This document shows positions 1 through 5,075 of a DNA stretch of 6,215 nucleotides, in pieces. Under the pieces are notes generated by a model. The model worked only from the letters and a program-made list of their open reading frames with translations, was not told the origin of the DNA and did no database searches. This DNA comes from G020354645 sp050053515 (GTDB lineage: Bacteria > Desulfobacterota > Desulfobacteria > Desulfobacterales > G020354645). The stretch's first letter is position 1; each line of letters opens with the position of its first letter. Position numbers and translations under genes: made by a program. The stretch lies in assembly GCA_050053515.1 (NCBI GenBank), contig JASFTQ010000290.1, forward strand, positions 1 through 6,215. The letters run 5' to 3'.

Positions 1-495
1 AACGAGCGCCATTACGGTGCCCTGCAGGGTCTCGACAAGGCTGAGACGGCTCGCAAACATGGCACACAACAGGTTCATATATGGCGCCGCAGCTATCAGG
101 TTCGGCCGCCGGCTCTTACGCCTGACGATCCGCGCTATCCCGGCAACGATCCCCGTTATGCCGACCTGCGCCCCGAAGAGATTCCCCTGACGGAATGTTT
201 GAAGGACACGGTCCAGCGTTTTCTCCCCTATTGGCACGAAGCCATCTCGCCGGCTGTCAAGGACGGCAAACGTGTGCTCGTATCGGCCCATGGCAATAGT
301 TTACGGGCCTTGATCAAGTATTTAGATAACATCCCGGATGAGGAAATTTTACACCTCAATATTCCAACAGGCATCCCCTTGGTCTATGAATTGGAGGATG
401 ATTTATCTCCGATCCGCAACTATTACCTCGGTGATCCTGAAAAGATCAACAAAGCAACCCAAACAGTGGCAAATCAGCTTGAGCAAGAAATTTAG
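1..495 (+). CDS. gpmA: 2,3-bisphosphoglycerate-dependent phosphoglycerate mutase (5' end outside window)
   Basis: This cytoplasmic enzyme interconverts 3-phosphoglycerate and 2-phosphoglycerate through a phosphohistidine intermediate in glycolysis and gluconeogenesis. Frame 1 is open from the first base to a TAG at 493-495, giving 164 residues. The fragment opens with NERHYGALQG, which carries the conserved catalytic Glu (fragment residue 2, equivalent to Glu89 of the 250-residue E. coli protein). It continues with the WRR substrate-binding arginines (about residues 29-31), DPRYPGNDPRY, and the second catalytic histidine in AHGNSLRALIKYLDN (His97). It ends with LNIPTGIPLVYE. By comparison with E. 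coli GpmA about 87 N-terminal residues, including the phosphorylated RHG histidine, lie left of the window. An internal TTG at 199 is not a credible start, because conserved sequence extends well upstream of it. No terminator hairpin is evident after the stop. The family assignment is very secure. Confidence 0.96.
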   Translation, partial: NERHYGALQGLDKAETARKHGTQQVHIWRRSYQVRPPALTPDDPRYPGNDPRYADLRPEEIPLTECLKDTVQRFLPYWHEAISPAVKDGKRVLVSAHGNSLRALIKYLDNIPDEEILHLNIPTGIPLVYELEDDLSPIRNYYLGDPEKINKATQTVANQLEQEI

Positions 496-613
496 CAAAC
501 TATTGATAACGTTTACTCACACAGAAGTGGGTATCCGCATCGCACGTTGGAATCTGCCGTTACCACAGACATCAATAGAATACTGACCACATGAACATCG
601 GCCAGACCCAAAC

Positions 614-648
614 TTTAGGCATTTGCAATTTTAGACATTTCTTTAGGG
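614..648 (+). promoter_or_regulatory. Direct repeat upstream of the gap pair, possible operator
   Basis: Two 11-base direct repeats, TTTAGGCATTT (614-624) and TTTAGACATTT (630-640), match at 10 of 11 positions with start points 16 bases apart. A third partial copy, TTTAGGG, begins at 642. They lie just upstream of the Shine-Dalgarno of the first gap gene (GGAGGTG, 652-658). The spacing, roughly one and a half helical turns, and the AT-rich context would suit a regulator site or promoter region. No clean -35/-10 pair could be assigned, so the regulatory role is inference only. Confidence 0.3.
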
Positions 649-662
649 TTGGGAGGTGAAAC

Positions 663-1682
663 ATGGCGACTACTCGCATCGGTTTGATGGGTTTTGGGAG
701 GATTGGAAGGAATCTTTTTCGGATTCTGTACAATCGTGAAGATATTCATTTAGCGGCGATCAGTGATATTGCCGATCACCGGGCACTCGAATATTTGTTG
801 CGTTTTGACACGATCCTGGGCCCCTTTCCCGACGAGGTGAGTATTCGGGAGGGCAATCTATATGTGGTGGGACGCCAGATCCCCATGCTTTCCGGCAAAG
901 AACCGGGCGATGTATCCTGGGCAGACCTGGGAATAGATGTGGTTATCGAGGCCACCGCTGTGCATCGCACCCGCGAGGAACTCAATCGCCATCTCGAACG
1001 TGGCGCCAAACGGGTCATTTTGTGTGTGCCTCAAAAGACGCCGCCTGACATTACTGTCGTCATGGGAGTCAATGACAACCAGCTAAAACCGGAACACAGA
1101 ATCGTTTCCAACGGCTCGTGTACCGCCCATTGCGCGGCGCCGGTCATAAAAATTCTGCATGAAGCCTTCGGCATTGAAAGGGCTTTTTTAAGTACGGTCC
1201 ACGCCTACACGAACCAACAAAGGCTGGCGGATGTTCCGACCGAGGACAAACGACAGGGTCGAGCTGCTGCTGAAAATATTATTCCGCAAGAGACCAATGC
1301 CGCCCAGGTTGTCAGCGAACTAATTCCTGAACTGGCCGGCCGGATAACAGCCGGCTCAATGAATGTTCCGGTACCCAATGGCTCTGTCGTGGATCTTGTC
1401 TGCTGGCACCGGAAACCGGTGACAAGGGTGGCAATCAACGAGGTCATACGGACCGCCGCTGCCAGCCATTGGAAGAAAATCCTTCAATATGAGGATGACC
1501 CGATTGTCTCCACTGATATTATTCGCTGTCCCTACTCCAGCACTTTTGATGCCCAGGCGACCATGATTCTGGGAAACAACGTGTCAAAGACGCTGGCATG
1601 GTACGACAATGGTTGGGGCTATGCCCATCGTGTAGTGGACCTCATTGAAAAAATCATCCAAATTGAAAAGGAGGCAGCATGA
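663..1682 (+). CDS. Divergent glyceraldehyde-3-phosphate dehydrogenase paralog
   Basis: A 339-residue protein of the type I GAPDH family (NAD(P)-binding Rossmann domain, then catalytic domain). The N-terminal dinucleotide loop GFGRIGR is at 10-16. Asp35 sits at the usual NAD-selecting position. Catalytic Cys153 (SNGSCTAHC) and the general base His180 (TVHAYTN) are both kept. It aligns without gaps to the next gene over about 336 positions with roughly 49% identity by hand count. It differs exactly where GAPDHs are normally invariant: CTTNC reads CTAHC, the TG of the phosphate loop reads TN (211-212), the MRVP arginine that binds substrate phosphate is Asn234, and DNEWGYSNR reads DNGWGYAHR. 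The start has a strong GGAGGTG six to ten bases upstream. It could be an active dehydrogenase with altered substrate preference, a partner subunit of the next gene's product, or a regulatory or moonlighting paralog. Erythrose-4-phosphate dehydrogenase is less likely, since that family keeps CTTNC and the RVP arginine. Family membership is secure; activity is not. Confidence 0.9.
   Translation: MATTRIGLMGFGRIGRNLFRILYNREDIHLAAISDIADHRALEYLLRFDTILGPFPDEVSIREGNLYVVGRQIPMLSGKEPGDVSWADLGIDVVIEATAVHRTREELNRHLERGAKRVILCVPQKTPPDITVVMGVNDNQLKPEHRIVSNGSCTAHCAAPVIKILHEAFGIERAFLSTVHAYTNQQRLADVPTEDKRQGRAAAENIIPQETNAAQVVSELIPELAGRITAGSMNVPVPNGSVVDLVCWHRKPVTRVAINEVIRTAAASHWKKILQYEDDPIVSTDIIRCPYSSTFDAQATMILGNNVSKTLAWYDNGWGYAHRVVDLIEKIIQIEKEAA
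1668..1674 (+). promoter_or_regulatory. Shine-Dalgarno of the second gap gene, inside the end of the first
   Basis: AAGGAGG lies within the last codons of the upstream gene. Two ATGs follow in the same frame, at 1679 and 1682. Spacing from the end of the motif is 4 bases to the first and 7 to the second. The second is favoured by spacing, and it gives the usual family N-terminus MAIQVGINGFGRIG. The upstream TGA (1680-1682) overlaps this ATG by one base (TGATG), which suggests coupled translation of the two dehydrogenases. Confidence 0.75.
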
Positions 1683-2689
1683 TGGCTATTCAAGTGGGTA
1701 TCAACGGCTTTGGGCGAATCGGCCGGAGTGTCTTCCGTATCCTCAGCGACCGCAATGACATTAAGGTGGTTGCCATAAACGATCTCTTTGAAAATGAACA
1801 GCTGGCATATCTTCTTAAGTATGACACGGTAATGGGCATTTTACCAAAGAAAGTCAAAATCGAGGGCGATGCCATGCACGTCAACGGCGACAAAGTCGCA
1901 ATGACCGCGCATCGTGATCCGTCTGAAATACCATGGAAAGAGTTGGGGGTGCAAATCGTCATCGAATCGACCGGGGTCTTCCGCCATCGGCAACCTCTGG
2001 AAAAACATTTTGTTGCCGGCGCCCAAAAAGTCGTGCTTACCGTTCCGGCCAAGGACGAAATTGATGCCACCATTGTACTTGGCGTAAACGACCAGGAGCT
2101 TAAACCCGAGCACCGAATTGTCTCCAATGCTTCCTGTACCACCAATTGTCTGGCACCGATTGCCAAGATCCTTGATGAGGCCTTCGGAATCGAGGAGGGA
2201 TTTATAACCACGGTACACGCCTATACCAATGATCAGCGCCTGGCGGACGTTCCTCACAAAGACTTGCGACGGAGTCGGGCTGCCGGAGCGAACATCATTC
2301 CGACCACCACCGGTGCGGCCAAAGCTGTCGGTAAGGTCCTTCCGCAACTACAGGGGAAACTGGACGGGCTGGCAATGCGGGTACCCGTGCCGGACGGATC
2401 GATTGTGGATCTTGTCTGCCGGTTGGCGCAGAAGGTTTCTCGAGAGGATGTCAACCGCGCCGTACAAACCGCCGCTGAGGGACCGATGAAAAAAATTGTC
2501 GAATACAGCGACGCACCGCTGGTGTCCAGCGACATTATCGGCAATCCCCATTCAAGCATATTTGATGCCCTTTCCACCAGTTCTCAGACTGACGGTTACG
2601 TCCGGATTGTTTCCTGGTATGACAATGAGTGGGGGTATTCGAATCGGGTGGTCGACTTGATTGAGCGCCTGGGACGTATGATGGATTAA
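1682..2689 (+). CDS. gap: Glyceraldehyde-3-phosphate dehydrogenase, type I (canonical)
   Basis: This enzyme oxidatively phosphorylates glyceraldehyde-3-phosphate to 1,3-bisphosphoglycerate with NAD+, and runs in reverse in gluconeogenesis. It is a cytoplasmic homotetramer in this family. The 335-residue length is typical. Seen in order are the NAD loop NGFGRIGR (8-15), Asp34 in AINDL (NAD rather than NADP preference), catalytic Cys152 in SNASCTTNC, His179 in TTVHAYTNDQ, the phosphate loop PTTTGAAKAVG (about 207-217), Arg233 in MRVPVPDG, and the nicotinamide-contacting Asn315 in WYDNEWGYSNRVVDL near the C-terminus. All invariant residues I could check are present, unlike its upstream neighbour. 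An ATG at 1679 would add one residue; 1682 is chosen from Shine-Dalgarno spacing and family N-termini. The one-base overlap with the upstream gap gene points to a common transcript. After the stop there is no clear rho-independent terminator, only repeat sequence. Confidence 0.95.
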   Translation: MAIQVGINGFGRIGRSVFRILSDRNDIKVVAINDLFENEQLAYLLKYDTVMGILPKKVKIEGDAMHVNGDKVAMTAHRDPSEIPWKELGVQIVIESTGVFRHRQPLEKHFVAGAQKVVLTVPAKDEIDATIVLGVNDQELKPEHRIVSNASCTTNCLAPIAKILDEAFGIEEGFITTVHAYTNDQRLADVPHKDLRRSRAAGANIIPTTTGAAKAVGKVLPQLQGKLDGLAMRVPVPDGSIVDLVCRLAQKVSREDVNRAVQTAAEGPMKKIVEYSDAPLVSSDIIGNPHSSIFDALSTSSQTDGYVRIVSWYDNEWGYSNRVVDLIERLGRMMD

Positions 2690-2708
2690 GAAATAGAGCG
2701 CTTGATCA

Positions 2709-2744
2709 GCGACTGTTGCGTGTTTCGGGTTTCGCGTTGCGGGT
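2709..2744 (+). repeat. Degenerate heptamer array GTTNCGN, copy 1
   Basis: After a GCGACT lead-in there are four head-to-tail heptamers: GTTGCGT (2715-2721), GTTTCGG (2722-2728), GTTTCGC (2729-2735) and GTTGCGG (2736-2742). The same lead-in and array recur in the same orientation at 4936-4969, on the other side of the phosphorylase gene. The function is unknown. It resembles the dispersed low-complexity repeats found between genes in some bacterial genomes. Confidence 0.75.
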
Positions 2745-2848
2745 AGGAACCCGAGCGCATGCAGCACAACGTTTTCGGCCAGCATAATCAGACGCAAACA
2801 ACCTATTGTCGGAGTGTGCCATAATTTCAAAGGGGTTTATTTTGTCCT

Positions 2849-2880
2849 TGTCATGCCGGGCTTGACCCGGCACCCAGCAT
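2849..2880. repeat. Short GC-rich hairpin of a dispersed intergenic repeat type
   Basis: TGCCGGG (2854-2860), loop CTTGA, CCCGGCA (2866-2872) form a perfect seven-pair stem, flanked by TGTCA and CCCAGCAT. I recognise this motif style from intergenic repeats scattered in many bacterial genomes. No T-tract follows the stem, so it does not look like an intrinsic terminator. Only this one copy is present here, so its repeat nature rests on prior knowledge. Confidence 0.5.
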
Positions 2881-2921
2881 TGTGACACTTTGATAAGACA
2901 ATGTATTCCGGGTCCGGGTAT

Positions 2922-2986
2922 ATCGCGGCTGGAAGCCCCTCACACACCTGCGTCTTCGATATGTGGGAGCGGCTTCCAGCCGCGAT
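2922..2986. repeat. REP-like long inverted repeat
   Basis: Arms 2922-2946 and 2962-2986 pair at 23 of 25 positions around a 15-base loop. The outer 16 pairs (2922-2937 with 2971-2986) are perfect. Each arm is one copy of a unit ending GGCTTCCAGCCGCGAT. The right copy can also fold alone (GCGGCT, TCC, AGCCGC at 2969-2983). Two opposed copies of a short palindromic unit are the arrangement of REP pairs (BIMEs), and TGTGGGAGCGGCTT resembles REP families of gammaproteobacteria. No RAYT transposase is in the window. It could act as a transcript-end stabiliser or attenuator between the gap and phosphorylase genes; that role is inferred. Confidence 0.7.
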
Positions 2987-3035
2987 CAAAAGAAATCTAT
3001 CCCATTTTTAGCGGCTAACCGGACAACCGCTCAAC

Positions 3036-3059
3036 GGGTTAACCCATTTCTCAAATGGG
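3036..3059 (+). promoter_or_regulatory. Overlapping small palindromes in the leader of the phosphorylase gene
   Basis: GGGTTAACCC (3036-3045) is a perfect ten-base palindrome. CCCATTT (3043-3049), loop CTC, AAATGGG (3053-3059) is a perfect seven-pair hairpin. They share CCC at 3043-3045, so as RNA only one could form at a time. A second CCCATTT at 3001-3007 could also pair with 3053-3059. The elements sit 72 to 95 bases before the start codon. The palindrome could be a protein-binding operator. There is no direct evidence of function. Confidence 0.3.
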
Positions 3060-3130
3060 CATTATGAAGAGGGCTGCAATCTGCCAAAACACGCTGGCGG
3101 ACTAATTGGGCATTAGGACAAGGAGATCTA

Positions 3131-4825
3131 ATGCAGGCAATCGGAGAAGTTAAACAGATATTGGAAAAAATTTACGGCACGCGGAAGGGCCGCCGGGCTC
3201 AAGCGCGTATTCTTCCCCGGATCGAAAACTTCCCGATTAAACACAGTCAAAAAGAGGGCTATTTTTCGCAGGCGGATGTGGTTTTAATCACGTACGGTGA
3301 TACACTGACAAAAGCGGGAGAAAAACCGCTGACCACGCTTCATGGGTTCGCCGAAAAATATCTCAGAGACAGTGTCTCAACCATCCATTTCTTGCCCTTT
3401 TTTCCCTTCTCTTCGGATGACGGCTTTTCGGTCACCGACTTTTTCTCGATCAACCCCGCACTCGGATCCTGGGAGAGTGTCAGTCGGTTTGCAGCAGATT
3501 TTCAACTCATGTTCGATTTTGTCATCAATCATTTTTCAGCCCAAGGGCAGTGGTTTCAATTCTATCTGGAAGGTCAAAAAGGATACACCGACTTCGCCAT
3601 TGAAGTCGATCCTTCGACGGACTTGTCCATGGTGACCCGGCCCAGGTCACTGCCGCTGCTGACGGCGTTTACCAAATCGGACGGGCAAACGGTTCACCTG
3701 TGGACCACGTTCAGTGAGGATCAGATTGATTTTAACTACAAAAGTCTGGATGTCCTCGAAAAAATGATTGAAGCACTCATTTTTTATATCAATAAAGGCG
3801 CGAGTGTTCTCAGATTGGACGCCATAGCGTATTTGTGGAAAGAAATCGGCACCTCCTGCATCCATTTGCCGCAAACCCATGACATGGTCAAACTTTTCCG
3901 TAAGATACTGGATATCATCGCACCGCAGGTTGTTCTAATTACCGAAACCAATGTGCCCCACCATGAAAACATCAGCTATTTCGGCAATGGCCGGGATGAG
4001 GCTCAGATGGTATACAATTTCACCTTGCCGCCCTTGCTTTTTTATTCTTTTGCCAAACAAGATGCCAGCATTCTGTCCAGATGGGCCAAAGGCCTGCGTC
4101 TGGAATCCGAGAGTACTACTTTTTTTAATTTTACGGCATCCCACGACGGTATCGGGGTGCGGCCACTCGAGGGTATATTACCCGGTTCGGAAATCGAAAG
4201 GTTGATTGATATTGTGAAAGCCAATGGCGGACAGGTCTCCTACAAAAGAAACCCGGATGGCTCCGAAAGCCCCTATGAGCTGAACATAACCTATATTGAT
4301 GCCATTTTAGCCGACAACGCATCGAATCGGGCGGACAAGTTTTTGGCCTCCCAAGCGATTCAGTATTCCCTTCCGGGTGTGCCGGCAACCTATATTCACA
4401 GCCTCCTCGGTTCGCGAAATTGGCAAGAGGGTGTAAGCCAAACAGGCAGGGCCCGAACCATAAACCGTGAGAAACTCACGCTTGAAGAGGTTGAAGCCGA
4501 ACTCGATGATCCGGATTCTTTTCGCGCAGCGGTCTTTTTTCCGTACCTGAATTTGATCAAAACCCGAAAAAAACAAGCGGCCTTTCACCCCAATGCCCGT
4601 TTTGAAATCATGGACATACATCCGGCGGTGTTTGCCATCAAGCGTCAAAGCAACGATCAAACAGTCGTTGCCTTGACGAATACCTCCTCTAAAGCCGCAA
4701 ATGTTTCTCTCAAAGATTTTGGAGAATCTGATCCAATGACAGATGTTTTAACCGGCGCAAAATTTAATCTAGACTCTTTTGACCTAAAGCCGTATCAATA
4801 TGTATGGCTCAGCGATTCGAAGTAA
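3131..4825 (+). CDS. GH13_18 sugar phosphorylase, probably glucosylglycerate phosphorylase (YcjM-like)
   Basis: A 564-residue alpha-amylase-superfamily phosphorylase. Such enzymes cleave an alpha-glucoside with phosphate to alpha-glucose-1-phosphate plus acceptor, with retention. No signal peptide is seen, so it is cytoplasmic. Family region I is MFDFVINH (127-134), the nucleophile is Asp230 in VLRLDA, the acid/base is Glu272 in LITETN, and the transition-state Asp339 is in ASHDGIG. A beta-barrel rather than amylase-type C-terminal domain follows. It is longer than typical sucrose phosphorylases (about 490-505 residues). From memory it shares blocks such as LPFFPFSSDDGFSV, TDLS-VTRPR, HLWTTFS-DQID, GTSCIHL and ITETNVPH with E. 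coli YcjM, a glucosylglycerate phosphorylase of about 559 residues. Sucrose phosphorylase is the generic alternative, and glucosylglycerol and sucrose-6-phosphate phosphorylases are others. The start has AAGGAGA (3120-3126) at good spacing. The downstream phosphohexomutase would take the glucose-1-phosphate. The family is secure; the acceptor is inferred. Confidence 0.93.
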   Translation: MQAIGEVKQILEKIYGTRKGRRAQARILPRIENFPIKHSQKEGYFSQADVVLITYGDTLTKAGEKPLTTLHGFAEKYLRDSVSTIHFLPFFPFSSDDGFSVTDFFSINPALGSWESVSRFAADFQLMFDFVINHFSAQGQWFQFYLEGQKGYTDFAIEVDPSTDLSMVTRPRSLPLLTAFTKSDGQTVHLWTTFSEDQIDFNYKSLDVLEKMIEALIFYINKGASVLRLDAIAYLWKEIGTSCIHLPQTHDMVKLFRKILDIIAPQVVLITETNVPHHENISYFGNGRDEAQMVYNFTLPPLLFYSFAKQDASILSRWAKGLRLESESTTFFNFTASHDGIGVRPLEGILPGSEIERLIDIVKANGGQVSYKRNPDGSESPYELNITYIDAILADNASNRADKFLASQAIQYSLPGVPATYIHSLLGSRNWQEGVSQTGRARTINREKLTLEEVEAELDDPDSFRAAVFFPYLNLIKTRKKQAAFHPNARFEIMDIHPAVFAIKRQSNDQTVVALTNTSSKAANVSLKDFGESDPMTDVLTGAKFNLDSFDLKPYQYVWLSDSK

Positions 4826-4883
4826 ATTGGTATGAATCTAATGAACGATTGAGATCTCTGGTATCATATGAAAATTAACTGAT

Positions 4884-5035
4884 AGTAATGGAGTATTGGA
4901 GTGTTGGAGTTACGATATAAAAAAGTAAATGTTAGGCGACTGTTACGGGTTGCGCGTTACGTGTTGAAACTCTATGCACGTAAGCCGCGATGATTGCTTT
5001 TAGCCATTACTCCAGTACTCCAATACTCCATCACT
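4884..5035. repeat. Composite repeat: inverted octamer arrays around a heptamer array
   Basis: The left arm has three octamers of form TNNTGGAG (TAATGGAG 4886-4893, TATTGGAG 4894-4901, TGTTGGAG 4902-4909). The right arm has the same on the minus strand (TGATGGAG 5033-5026, TATTGGAG 5025-5018, TACTGGAG 5017-5010). Arms 4884-4910 and 5009-5035 pair at 24 of 27 positions, with 15 perfect in a row. The 98 bases between them carry the second heptamer array. The whole element fills most of the gap between the phosphorylase and mutase genes. No transposase or target-site duplication was seen, so a mobile origin is not shown. Confidence 0.7.
4936..4969 (+). repeat. Degenerate heptamer array GTTNCGN, copy 2
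   Basis: The same GCGACT lead-in as the copy at 2709 is followed by GTTACGG (4942-4948), GTTGCGC (4949-4955), GTTACGT (4956-4962) and a decayed GTTGAAA (4963-4969). Over 31 aligned bases (2709-2739 against 4936-4966) 25 match. All six differences fall at heptamer positions 4 and 7. The two copies are direct repeats about 2.2 kb apart with the phosphorylase gene between them. Confidence 0.75.
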
Positions 5036-5064
5036 TCATGATCTCTTAAACTCCATTCTGAAGC

Positions 5065-5068
5065 GAGG
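5065..5068 (+). promoter_or_regulatory. Weak Shine-Dalgarno that decides the mutase start
   Basis: GAGG at 5065-5068 precedes two in-frame ATGs. The ATG at 5070 is only one base away, while the ATG at 5076 is seven bases away, so 5076 is the likely start. Using 5070 would add two residues (MQ). The site is weak compared with the AAGGAG-type sites of the other genes in the window. Confidence 0.6.
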
Positions 5069-5075
5069 TATGCAA

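Larger units (their letters stand above)
2690..3130. other. 441-base repeat-rich intergenic region without a gene
   Basis: No credible coding sequence lies here. Minus-strand open frames across 2552-2888 only translate the repeats and carry no family signature. From left to right the region holds a heptamer array (2709-2744), an unremarkable stretch (2745-2848), a short GC-rich hairpin unit (2849-2880), a long REP-like inverted repeat (2922-2986), and small hairpins plus a near-exact 12-base direct repeat (AAATGGGCATTA 3053-3064, AATTGGGCATTA 3104-3115) before the next gene. No convincing promoter or uridine-tailed terminator was found. The density of repeats suggests a recombination-tolerant boundary between the gap operon and the sugar phosphorylase gene. 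Confidence 0.7.

Noticed and set aside
338..586. 82-codon plus-strand frame overlapping the end of gpmA
   Set aside because: It overlaps secure gpmA coding sequence in another frame and has no domain signature. The tail beyond 495 is unremarkable intergenic DNA.
663..1682. First gap gene as erythrose-4-phosphate dehydrogenase (epd)
   Set aside because: As I recall the family, Epd keeps CTTNC and the arginine before VP. This protein has CTAHC and Asn in place of the arginine, so the label would not be supported.
1690..2347. Long minus-strand open frames (168 and 173 codons) opposite the second gap gene
   Set aside because: They lie wholly inside a gene with every family motif on the plus strand, and their translations show no recognisable domain. 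They are a by-product of codon bias.
2854..2872. GC-rich hairpin as an intrinsic terminator for the gap operon
   Set aside because: The stem is followed by CCCAGCATT rather than a run of T, and it lies 165 bases past the stop codon.
2552..2888. Minus-strand open frames of 92 and 60 codons in the gap after the second gap gene
   Set aside because: The translations are dominated by the heptamer array and the GC-rich hairpin. Such repeat-derived peptides are common false gene calls, and no ribosome binding site or family match supports them.
2862..2908. TTGACC or TTGTGA as a -35 element for a promoter in the intergenic region
   Set aside because: No reasonable -10 hexamer sits at 16-18 bases from either, and TTGACC is part of the hairpin repeat.
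2709..4969. Heptamer and octamer arrays as a CRISPR array
   Set aside because: The units are 7-8 bases, contiguous and without spacers, and no cas gene is in the window.
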